Origin: Eubacteriales bacterium
Lineage (GTDB): Bacteria > Bacillota_A > Clostridia > Christensenellales > Aristaeellaceae
Reading direction: 5' to 3'
DNA: 7,966 nt
NCBI GenBank assembly: GCA_030528845.1
Contig: JAUMYC010000113.1
Location: forward strand, 1 to 7,966
The position numbers and the translations under genes are program-made. Under the pieces are notes generated by a model. The model was not told where the DNA came from. It did no database searches and saw nothing but the letters and a program-made list of their open reading frames with translations. Shown here piece by piece: positions 1-6,345 of the stretch (its first letter is position 1; every line of letters starts with the position of its first letter).

Positions 1-1
1 C

Positions 2-943
2 GGAATGATCCCGCTCGTGTTCATGGCGATCGTCCTGCTCATCGTCACGTTCAGGCATTGGAACGCGATAAAACTGCGGGCTGTGGCCTGTCTCGTTGCG
101 GCGGTCGTTCTCATCTGCGGCACCGATGGCCCTCTCTTCAGAGCGCTGCATGTGCAGCCAAACCCGGTCAAGCCGTATGTGACGATGTTCTGCGGAGTCG
201 GTTCGTGTCTGAATAAGGGGAAGACGTTTTCCGAAGAGACGAATGCGCGGCTGGAAGATGTGATGAGCACAGAGGCGTGGGCGGAGTACTACGGGCGCTT
301 TGTAGGACATGACAACTATCTCTGGGGAGACGGGGAGAACAGCGCCGGGATGGATCTCTCCTCTTTCGGGCTGACGGAATCCTTCCGCATTTATTTCGAA
401 GCGCTCTTCCGGTATCCCGATATCGTTATTAAGGATCGTTTGGACGGGATGAACATCATGTGGGACGTAACGCAGCCGGACGACGCCGACAGCTTCAACG
501 TCCGCGTGTTCGATGCGGTGTTCATCCATTCCGAAGCGGGTCTGGTCAAGGAAGGCTATGAAGACGGCGCATACTATTATCCGGACAATCCCATTGCGAA
601 CTTCTACCGCAGTCTCGTACACTTTGCCGTGGAGGGAGAGGACGAGCGGGACCAGGTGTCGGATATGCTGCTCTGGCGCTCTGGAGCCTATTTGATCTTC
701 CTGCTGGTATTGATCATCTATTGGCTGAAAAACCGTCTGGGCAGGATGTGGTGGCCTGCCATGCCTCTGCTGGGGAACATAGGCGCAATGGTTCTGGTGT
801 TGTATCATCAGAGCTTCCGATACATCTATTTCATCCAGCTGGGCGTTCTCGCCCTCGCGTTCATGACCTTTTCGATGCAGCGTACCCTGTGCCGGAACAA
901 GCCCGCAGTGCCCCCGGCAGAAGATTCTACAGAGAGTGAGTGA
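2..943 (+). CDS. Polytopic membrane protein, C-terminal part (DUF6020/GT-C-like), 5' incomplete
   Basis: The reading frame is open to the left edge, so the ATG at position 5 is probably internal and the true start lies outside the window. From that ATG, 312 residues are visible. Hydrophobic helices lie near residues 2-16 and 26-40, then a soluble, probably extracellular loop of about 180 residues, then three helices near 224-241, 250-267 and 271-290, and a short polar tail. The loop contains a stretch (RYPDIVIKDRLDGMNIMW, residues 136-153) and the last helix begins FRYIYF. Both resemble the lumenal loop and terminal helix of GT-C-topology or DUF6020 proteins common in Clostridia. The family call is from memory of such sequences and is tentative; membrane location is secure. 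The stop overlaps the start of the following glycosyltransferase (GTGA), which argues for a shared operon and a joint role in surface glycan or lipid-linked sugar assembly. Confidence 0.7.
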   Translation, partial: GMIPLVFMAIVLLIVTFRHWNAIKLRAVACLVAAVVLICGTDGPLFRALHVQPNPVKPYVTMFCGVGSCLNKGKTFSEETNARLEDVMSTEAWAEYYGRFVGHDNYLWGDGENSAGMDLSSFGLTESFRIYFEALFRYPDIVIKDRLDGMNIMWDVTQPDDADSFNVRVFDAVFIHSEAGLVKEGYEDGAYYYPDNPIANFYRSLVHFAVEGEDERDQVSDMLLWRSGAYLIFLLVLIIYWLKNRLGRMWWPAMPLLGNIGAMVLVLYHQSFRYIYFIQLGVLALAFMTFSMQRTLCRNKPAVPPAEDSTESE

Positions 944-1917
944 AGGATATGCTTTCTCAGAAGATCGCGGTTCTGATCCCCTGCTACAACGAAAGCCAGA
1001 CGATCGCCAAGGTGATCGCGGATTATCGCGCGGCGCTGCCGGAAGCCGATATCTATGTCTATGACAACAATTCGCAGGATCACACCGACGAGATCGCCCG
1101 CCGCGCCGGCGCGATCGTGCGCTATGAACGCCGGCAGGGCAAAGGGAACGTGATCCGCACCATGTTCCGCGAGATCGATGCGGATTGCTATCTGATGATC
1201 GACGGGGACGACACCTACCCGGCGGAAGATGCGCGGACGATGGTGGATCAGGTGCTTGATCAGGGCGCCGATATGGTCATCGGCGATCGCCTGTCCTCTA
1301 CGTATTTCACCGAGAACAAGCGTCCCTTCCACAATGTCGGGAATATTCTGGTGCGCAATCTCGTCAACGGCTTTTTCGGAGGCAAAGTCACGGACATCAT
1401 GACGGGCTACCGCGCCTTCAGCCGTGAATTCGTCAAGAGCTTCCCGGTCATGTCGAAGGGGTTTGAGATCGAAACGGAGATGACGATCCACGCGCTGGAC
1501 AAGAATCTTGCGCTCTCTTCTGTGTCCGTAGGCTACAGAGACCGTCCGAAGGGCAGCGTCTCCAAGCTCAACACCTATTCCGACGGCTTTAAGGTGCTCC
1601 GGACCATCGGAAAGCTGGTGAAGGATTATCGCCCCCTGCCGTTCTTCAGCTGCATTGCAGGGCTCGTCTTTCTCATCGTCTTGGCGCTCTTTATCCCCGT
1701 CATGACGGAGTTCAACACAACGGGGCTGGTGCCGCGCCTGCCCACGCTGATCGTTTCCGGCTTTCTCGGCATTGCTGCGCTGCTGATCTTCGGCGTCGGC
1801 CTCGTTTTGGATACGCAGGGCAAGAAGACCCGCCAAAGCTTCGAGCTGCAGATGAACATGCTCGAGGAGATGCATTCGCTGAAAAAGACGATCGCAGAAA
1901 TGGGCGAAAAGCAATAA
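940..1917 (+). CDS. Family 2 glycosyltransferase, dolichol-phosphate-sugar-synthase-like, membrane anchored
   Basis: This enzyme of 325 residues probably transfers a sugar from a nucleotide sugar to a lipid phosphate or glycan acceptor at the inner face of the membrane. The GT-A fold starts at once with VLIPCYNES (residues 11-19), followed by the nucleotide-binding YDNNSQDHTD (41-50), the metal-binding acidic motif IDGDD (87-91), MTGYRAFSR (154-162) and GFEIETE (174-180), the order seen in DPM1-like GT2 proteins. Two C-terminal helices (about 234-253 and 268-290) anchor it, and residues 300-323 look like a short coiled coil. The GTG at 940 overlaps the previous stop by 4 bases. ATG at 949 would remove only three residues and is a fair alternative, since the Shine-Dalgarno sequence is weak for both. 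The sugar and acceptor cannot be told from the sequence. A strong terminator follows. Confidence 0.9.
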   Translation: MKDMLSQKIAVLIPCYNESQTIAKVIADYRAALPEADIYVYDNNSQDHTDEIARRAGAIVRYERRQGKGNVIRTMFREIDADCYLMIDGDDTYPAEDARTMVDQVLDQGADMVIGDRLSSTYFTENKRPFHNVGNILVRNLVNGFFGGKVTDIMTGYRAFSREFVKSFPVMSKGFEIETEMTIHALDKNLALSSVSVGYRDRPKGSVSKLNTYSDGFKVLRTIGKLVKDYRPLPFFSCIAGLVFLIVLALFIPVMTEFNTTGLVPRLPTLIVSGFLGIAALLIFGVGLVLDTQGKKTRQSFELQMNMLEEMHSLKKTIAEMGEKQ

Positions 1918-1945
1918 GCCTTCCGCCCCATAGACATGAACAGAA

Positions 1946-1984
1946 AAAGGCCTCACCCGTCCGCTGCGGACGGGTGAGGCCTTT
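1946..1984. terminator. Bidirectional intrinsic terminator between convergent genes
   Basis: A perfect 18-bp stem (AAAGGCCTCACCCGTCCG, 1946-1963, with its complement at 1967-1984) encloses a 3-base CTG loop. On the minus strand the stem ends in a run of five T; on the plus strand it ends in CTTTCGTTTA. It lies 28 bases after the glycosyltransferase stop and about 30 bases after the GH2 stop on the other strand, so it can end both transcripts. Confidence 0.93.
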
Positions 1985-2012
1985 CGTTTACCGAACAGGC
2001 GGGGAAGGGGGC

Positions 2013-4481
2013 TCAGCGGACGCTCAGCTCGACCGGCGCGTCTTCACAGCCCTCCGCGCTGAAGCGCACGGTGAGCTTGCCGGCCTCGTCGCCGGAGCGC
2101 ACCACGGCCATGACTTCGCCGTCGTAGGTGTCCCATTCCTCTGCGTCATAGGAAGCCAGCGGCTGCGGGTCGGCGCTGCCAAAGCCCTGCAGAGTGCCTG
2201 CGCCTTCGACGCAGACATGTACCTTCTTCTGCACAAAGCGATTCGGCGCGCCGTTTTCGTCGGTCAGGCGCACGGTCACAAATGCGAGATCCTGTCCGCC
2301 CGCTGCGAGCTCCATCTTGTCGGCGGAAGCATGGAGGAGAACCTGTTCGCCTGCGGTCTTCAGGCAGAAGCGGCTCGTTTCCGCGCCCGCGGCGTCATAG
2401 CCGACGGCGACGATCTCGCCGGGCTGATAGGCGACGGTGTAGGTGGCGGTGAAGCCGTTTTCGCGTCCTGCGGGCTTTTTGCCCTGCGATACGCCGTTGA
2501 TGAAGAGCTCGACTTCGGGATCGGCCGAATAGATATCCACCTCGGTCTCCTTACCTTCGAAGCCCGGCCAGGTCCAGGAGGCGATGTTGTCCTTGAACAT
2601 CCATGCGGTGCGGCTGCTCGCCTGGCCATAGCGATTCATGCGGATCACGCCGATGTACGGCTCCTTGCGCAGGCCGTAGACGATCTCGCGCAGATAGGAG
2701 ATGGGCTTGCGGTTGCCGATGATATCGATATCGCCGATGTAGGCGAGCCTGTCCGGGAAATGGGAGGAGAAGTTCACCGTGCCGTCATAGTAGAAGATGC
2801 CGCAGCCGGCCTCGCCCAGATAATCGTAGCCGGTCCATGTGAAATCGCCCAGCACATGGTGGTTGTCCTCCACGATGCGCCACAGGCGCACGATATCTGC
2901 GGGGAAGGTCTCGGAGCCGACGATGGGCTTGTTCGGATGCAGCTGCGCTTCCATCTCGTGCCTGCCGGTCAGATAGTTGTAGCCGGCCACGTCGAGCGCC
3001 TGCCCGGACTGCTCCAGCGCCTTGGTCATCAGCGGGTGGGAGGCGAATTCGTTGCTGTTGAGCAGCGTCATCATCATGTTCATGCCCGCAACGCCGCCCT
3101 CGCCGCCGGCCATCGCGGCAGGGTCGATGCCCTGCGCCTTGAGGATGTCCGCGACGATGGTTTGGATATATCCAAAGCCCATCGCGTTCATCATGCCGTT
3201 GATGCCGGCGGTGGTGAAGCGCGTGGGATCGAGCGCGCGGAATTTGTTGGCGATCTTGCGGCTGAGGCGGCCGCCGGTCTCCTTGCCCAGATCGATGATC
3301 TCGTTGCCGATGGAATAGAGCACCACGCAGGGGTGGTTGTAATCCTTGGCCACCATCTTCTCCGCTTCGCTTTCCCAGCAGGCGTCGTAGTTCACCGCAA
3401 AATCGTTGGGATTTTTGTGGTGATACCATACGTCGCTGAGCTCGTCCATGACCAGCAGGCCGTATTTGTCGCAGGCCTCGAGCATGGCGCGGCTCATCGG
3501 ATGGTGCGCGGAACGGATGGCATTGAAGCCCGCCGCGCGCATTTCGCGGGCGCGCTTTTCTTCGGCCGCGGCAAAAGTAGCCGCGCCGATGACGCCGTTG
3601 TCGTGGTGGATGCAGGTACCGGCCATCTTGGTCTCCCTGCCGTTGAGGCGGAAGCCGCGCTGCGCATCCAGCGTGATCGTGCGGATGCCGGTCTTGAATT
3701 CCTCGGCATCGAGCACGATACCGTTTTCGACGATCTCGACCTTCACATCATACAGGTTCGGGCAGTCGCAGTCCCAAAGCTGCGGGTCTTCGATCAGCAG
3801 ATTGCAGCGCACTGTTTCGCTCTCGCCCGGCCATACGGTCAGCTCGATCGTATCCTCCTTGACCGTTTCGCCGCCGAAGCCGATCTGCGTATGCACTTCC
3901 ACCGTGCGCCGTTCGCGCACGATGCTTACGATCTTGGTCTCCACTTCGACAACGGCGGCCTGCGCGTCGGCGTCCTTGGTGGTGAAGCGCACGCCGTTGG
4001 GCACGATATGTACGTCTCCGCCGACCATCAGGTTCACGCTGCGGTAGATGCCGCTGCCGGAATACCAGCGGCTGTTGGGGTCGGGGTTGTTGGCGATGAC
4101 CTTGATCTCGTTGTCCGCGCCGAAGTGCAGATACTTGTGCACCGGCACGATGAATTCGCCGTAGCCGTGCAGATTGTTGCCGGCAAAATCGCCGTTGACG
4201 TACACCATCGCCGTCTGATACACGCCTTCAAATTCGATAAAGACCTCTTTGCCGGCCCATTCCTGCGGGACGGAGAGAGTCTTCGTGTAGGTGTATCCGC
4301 CGCCCGGATAAAAGCCCGTCTGCGCGCCGGAAACAGCGTCCTTGAAGGGGGTCTCGTGGATCATCGCGTCGTGCGGAAGGTTCACATAGTTCACCTGCGC
4401 CGCTCCTCCGGTCATCGCCGCCATCAAAGAGGACTTGCCCTTCTTGAACTCCCATTTCCTGTTCAGATTCTGTCTGATCAT
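2013..4481 (-). CDS. Glycoside hydrolase family 2 (beta-galactosidase/beta-glucuronidase type)
   Basis: This retaining beta-glycosidase of 822 residues has no signal peptide, so it should act in the cytoplasm on imported oligosaccharides or glycosides. Domains in order: N-terminal jelly roll (about 1-150, with NLPHD and WYSGSGIYR), Ig-like domain (155-275), TIM barrel (276-600), a DUF4982-like beta domain (about 640-700, with ELFINGVSQGKK) and a C-terminal Ig-like domain (710-822). The barrel carries HHDNG (292-296), SAHHP (324-328), the acid/base E394 in SIGNE and the nucleophile E524 in VGSET. Substrate is not decidable; beta-galactoside, glucuronide or another beta-glycoside are all possible. 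The start is ATG at 4481 because AAGGAGA (4491-4497) sits 9 bases before it; the frame extends 16 codons further upstream without a site. The gene lies 151 bases downstream of the M50 peptidase gene on the same strand, with no clear terminator between them. Confidence 0.93.
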   Translation of the reverse strand: MIRQNLNRKWEFKKGKSSLMAAMTGGAAQVNYVNLPHDAMIHETPFKDAVSGAQTGFYPGGGYTYTKTLSVPQEWAGKEVFIEFEGVYQTAMVYVNGDFAGNNLHGYGEFIVPVHKYLHFGADNEIKVIANNPDPNSRWYSGSGIYRSVNLMVGGDVHIVPNGVRFTTKDADAQAAVVEVETKIVSIVRERRTVEVHTQIGFGGETVKEDTIELTVWPGESETVRCNLLIEDPQLWDCDCPNLYDVKVEIVENGIVLDAEEFKTGIRTITLDAQRGFRLNGRETKMAGTCIHHDNGVIGAATFAAAEEKRAREMRAAGFNAIRSAHHPMSRAMLEACDKYGLLVMDELSDVWYHHKNPNDFAVNYDACWESEAEKMVAKDYNHPCVVLYSIGNEIIDLGKETGGRLSRKIANKFRALDPTRFTTAGINGMMNAMGFGYIQTIVADILKAQGIDPAAMAGGEGGVAGMNMMMTLLNSNEFASHPLMTKALEQSGQALDVAGYNYLTGRHEMEAQLHPNKPIVGSETFPADIVRLWRIVEDNHHVLGDFTWTGYDYLGEAGCGIFYYDGTVNFSSHFPDRLAYIGDIDIIGNRKPISYLREIVYGLRKEPYIGVIRMNRYGQASSRTAWMFKDNIASWTWPGFEGKETEVDIYSADPEVELFINGVSQGKKPAGRENGFTATYTVAYQPGEIVAVGYDAAGAETSRFCLKTAGEQVLLHASADKMELAAGGQDLAFVTVRLTDENGAPNRFVQKKVHVCVEGAGTLQGFGSADPQPLASYDAEEWDTYDGEVMAVVRSGDEAGKLTVRFSAEGCEDAPVELSVR

Positions 4482-4527
4482 GCCTGATCTTCTCCTTTTC
4501 TCTGTATTGAAGATGTCGTATGCGAGC

Positions 4528-4533
4528 ATTGTA
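4528..4533 (-). promoter_or_regulatory. Possible -10 box for the GH2 gene
   Basis: The 151-base gap before the GH2 gene contains an AT-rich island (about 4531-4582) in otherwise GC-rich DNA. On the minus strand TACAAT lies 46 bases before the start codon. No good -35 hexamer stands 16-18 bases upstream (TATTTA at 17), so an activator or a different promoter is possible. The box overlaps an imperfect nested inverted repeat at 4517-4535. Confidence 0.3.
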
Positions 4534-4632
4534 CGGAAAGAAAACGTATATAAATAGGGAAGAATGTAAAATACACGAAAGGTTTTGCGCGCGTCCGCCG
4601 ATGGGGGATCATTCCGATAATGGTGCGTGCGT

Positions 4633-5775
4633 TCAGGCCTCCGCTGCTGCGCGCTGCCGGGCGATCTCGATCAGCTCGCGTTCGGATTCGATCTCCGCCG
4701 GATACGGATACGTCGCGGCGATTTTCTCAAACGAAGCCAGAGCGGCGTCGGCTTTTTTCGCGTCGCGTTCTAAAAGGAGCGCATGGGCGTATTGCAGGCG
4801 CACGAACTGGGGCAAGGTCTTCATTGCCTGCATCATCTTGCGCTGCTCCTTGTTCATGAGCCCTTCCACGACCTCGCGCCTGCAGGGGCCGATCAGCTCG
4901 CAGTATGCCTTTTCCGCAATCAGCTGCGCCTTATACAGGCCGTTCAGGCCGTCCGCCGCCAGGGCCTGTTCGATCCGCGACTCCGCTTCGGCGAAGCGAT
5001 GCTCGTCGATCAGCCGCGAGCAGGCCAGAACGCCCACTGCCGCGACGAGGCTGTTGTCCATGCTCTGTTCATGTGGCATCGCAAACCAATTCGCCGGCAT
5101 GTCCCGCAGGCGCAGCCCGCGCGTCGTCGCGTCGCTGACAGCCATCTGCTGCCAAAATGCGCGCACAGACTGCGCGTTCTTGCAGAGCGTCAGCGCGTTG
5201 TAGCCGTCGTTGTCCACCGCGCCCATGCGCAGGGGAATGCCGTTCATCAGCGCAAAGGCGACGCCCACCAGCGCGAAGATGGCGAACACGATACGCCAGA
5301 GGGAGAGGGCCGGACACAGCGCCCACAGGCCCATGCACAGCGCGGAGAAGACGAGATTCATGATCGAGCCGCCGAGATTGTACAGCACGACCGGCATTTT
5401 TCCGTTTTCGTCGAGCGGCGGCGGCGCCAGAAGGCATTGCCCGCCCGTGCCCGCCAGAGAATACTTTCTGCGCACGAGACGCCCCTCCTGCCTGAGCCAG
5501 ACCATGCTCCCTACGCGGAAGGAGGAAAAGGAATAGCCCGTCCACAGGCCGAACGCCAGATGCCCGGCTTCGTGTATGATGATCTGCACGCCCATGGCTG
5601 CATACATGATGACGATCAGCCCGATCAGCGCCGCATACCGCAGCGCCGTGCTCCAGCCCTCGGCGTACATATCCAAAAAATACACCATTGCTGCGCCGCA
5701 GGCCGCGCCCATGCTCAACATAAACGCTGCGGCGATCCAATTCTGCCAGGGCAGCTTCTTCTTCTTTCTTGCCAT
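4633..5775 (-). CDS. M50-like zinc metallopeptidase (site-2 protease type) with soluble C-terminal tail
   Basis: This integral membrane protein of 380 residues probably cleaves substrates within or near the membrane. The zinc motif HEAGH (H68-H72) sits in a hydrophobic helix, followed by YSFSSFRVG (81-89), a feature I associate with Firmicutes M50 proteins. A GGSIMN loop (135-140) and NGIP...DNDGYN (178-193) could supply the third zinc ligand. Helices lie near 12-34, 44-66, 136-155 and 160-178. There is no PDZ domain. Residues about 235-380 are soluble and helical, like TPR or helical-repeat tails. The start is ATG at 5775: GAGGTGA (5784-5790) lies 8 bases before it and a -10 box falls just upstream, which rules out the 84 further upstream codons. 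The gene is transcribed divergently from the Cys-rich protein gene. Its substrate is unknown; regulators such as anti-sigma factors, or processing of small secreted peptides, are roles known for the wider family. Confidence 0.87.
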   Translation of the reverse strand: MARKKKKLPWQNWIAAAFMLSMGAACGAAMVYFLDMYAEGWSTALRYAALIGLIVIMYAAMGVQIIIHEAGHLAFGLWTGYSFSSFRVGSMVWLRQEGRLVRRKYSLAGTGGQCLLAPPPLDENGKMPVVLYNLGGSIMNLVFSALCMGLWALCPALSLWRIVFAIFALVGVAFALMNGIPLRMGAVDNDGYNALTLCKNAQSVRAFWQQMAVSDATTRGLRLRDMPANWFAMPHEQSMDNSLVAAVGVLACSRLIDEHRFAEAESRIEQALAADGLNGLYKAQLIAEKAYCELIGPCRREVVEGLMNKEQRKMMQAMKTLPQFVRLQYAHALLLERDAKKADAALASFEKIAATYPYPAEIESERELIEIARQRAAAEA

Positions 5776-5796
5776 CGTTCGCTTCACCTCGCGTCC

Positions 5797-5825
5797 ATTA
5801 TACCGCGTTCGGCGCTTTTTTCCAA
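5797..5825 (-). promoter_or_regulatory. Sigma-A-type promoter of the M50 peptidase gene
   Basis: On the minus strand TTGGAA (5820-5825, 4 of 6 consensus) is followed after exactly 17 bases by a perfect TATAAT (5797-5802). Transcription should begin near 5790, which is the first base of the ribosome binding site GAGGTGA, giving a leader of only about 15 bases. Confidence 0.75.
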
Positions 5826-5873
5826 GGATTCTTGTATAAGCGGAAAGAAGACCAGAAGCGCGTGCGTTTTTCT

Positions 5874-5902
5874 GTTTCAGCGCGGGCGGAAGGGGATATA
5901 AT
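5874..5902 (+). promoter_or_regulatory. Sigma-A-type promoter of the Cys-rich protein gene
   Basis: A perfect TATAAT (5897-5902) stands 26 bases before the TTG start. The -35 is weak (GTTTCA at 5874-5879, spacing 17, 3 of 6 consensus). The start point should be near 5909, giving a leader of about 20 bases. It diverges from the peptidase promoter, with about 48 bases between the two -35 boxes. Confidence 0.6.
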
Positions 5903-5928
5903 AAAAGCAGACACAGGAGGTGACCTCG

Positions 5929-6300
5929 TTGAAGAAACACGGACAATACGTCTGCCCGGGCTGCAGCAAGCATTGCGCCGTCGGCTGCGCGCGCTGCAAA
6001 TACGGCAAGTCGTATTTTGTAAAGCATGATATCACAGAAGCGGAAACAGGCGCTTCTTCCCGCAGGAAGCAGCGCAAATGGGAGAAGAAGGTGGCGGAAG
6101 GCGGGCTGCTTTGGAATGCTCTTTGGACGTTCCGCGCCGTTAAGAAGGCGCTGCGCCGCGGCGAGCTGACGGAAGAGAAGCTGCTTTGCGCGCTGAGCGA
6201 GGAGGAAAAACAGCAGCTCGGCGCGATCCTCGAAAAGACAAGGCCTTTCGTTCGGGATCTGCTTCCCGATATTGCCAAAGATCGGGATCAGGGTATATAA
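5929..6300 (+). CDS. Small Cys-rich (putative metal-binding) protein of unknown function
   Basis: The protein has 123 residues and I cannot assign a function. The N-terminus holds CPGCSKHCAVGCARCKYG (residues 9-26), a C-x2-C-x3-C-x3-C-x2-C arrangement with H4 and H15 nearby, able to bind zinc or an iron-sulfur cluster. A basic stretch follows (RRKQRKWEKK, about 44-53), then amphipathic helices, including LTEEKLLCALSEEEKQQLGAIL, which has the feel of a MarR-type C-terminal helix. It resembles small Clostridia proteins that join a Cys knuckle to a helical tail, but that is recollection and not proof. TTG at 5929 is chosen because GGAGGTGA (5916-5923) is 5 bases upstream; a GTG at 5920 lies inside that site and cannot be the start. 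Ferritin follows 45 bases after the stop. Partial co-transcription with ferritin is likely, as no terminator separates them. A soluble regulator or metal-handling protein is my best guess. Confidence 0.75.
   Translation: MKKHGQYVCPGCSKHCAVGCARCKYGKSYFVKHDITEAETGASSRRKQRKWEKKVAEGGLLWNALWTFRAVKKALRRGELTEEKLLCALSEEEKQQLGAILEKTRPFVRDLLPDIAKDRDQGI
6264..6287. repeat. Inverted repeat spanning the ferritin -35 region
   Basis: TCCCGAT (6264-6270) and ATCGGGA (6281-6287) form a perfect 7-bp inverted repeat around a 10-base spacer that contains the ferritin -35 box. A third copy in direct orientation, TCGGGATC at 6252-6259, matches 6282-6289 exactly with a 30-base offset. All copies lie inside the end of the Cys-rich gene, so they may be coding coincidence or an operator. 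Confidence 0.5.
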
Positions 6301-6301
6301 T
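6272..6301 (+). promoter_or_regulatory. Ferritin gene promoter, embedded in the end of the upstream gene
   Basis: TTGCCA (6272-6277, 5 of 6 consensus) is followed after 18 bases by a perfect TATAAT (6296-6301). The -10 box overlaps the TAA stop of the Cys-rich gene (6298-6300). Transcription should begin near 6308, leaving a leader of about 38 bases with AGGAGG at 6331-6336. Confidence 0.75.
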
Positions 6302-6345
6302 ACATTTGGCGTAACAAGTTATGAATCAATAGGAGGATGAACCCT

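Noticed and set aside
826..1956. 376-codon open frame on the minus strand opposite the glycosyltransferase
   Set aside because: It has low-complexity His/Arg/Asp composition, no domain and no suitable ribosome binding site, and it overlaps a clear GT2 gene and the terminator.
1974..4487. 837-codon open frame on the plus strand antisense to GH2
   Set aside because: It mirrors the GH2 gene, lacks recognisable domains and is rich in Ala, Gly, His and Val, as expected from the antisense frame of a GC-rich gene; it also starts inside the terminator.
4482..4632. Terminator between the M50 and GH2 genes
   Set aside because: No GC-rich stem followed by a T run was found on the minus strand; read-through into GH2 remains possible.
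5776..6027. 84-codon N-terminal extension of the M50 peptidase
   Set aside because: The extension would read through the -10, -35 and the divergent promoter and overlap the Cys-rich gene; the ATG at 5775 has a good ribosome binding site.
6301..6330. Fur or PerR box in the ferritin leader
   Set aside because: No stretch approaches the known 15- or 19-base consensus; only AT-rich similarity is present.
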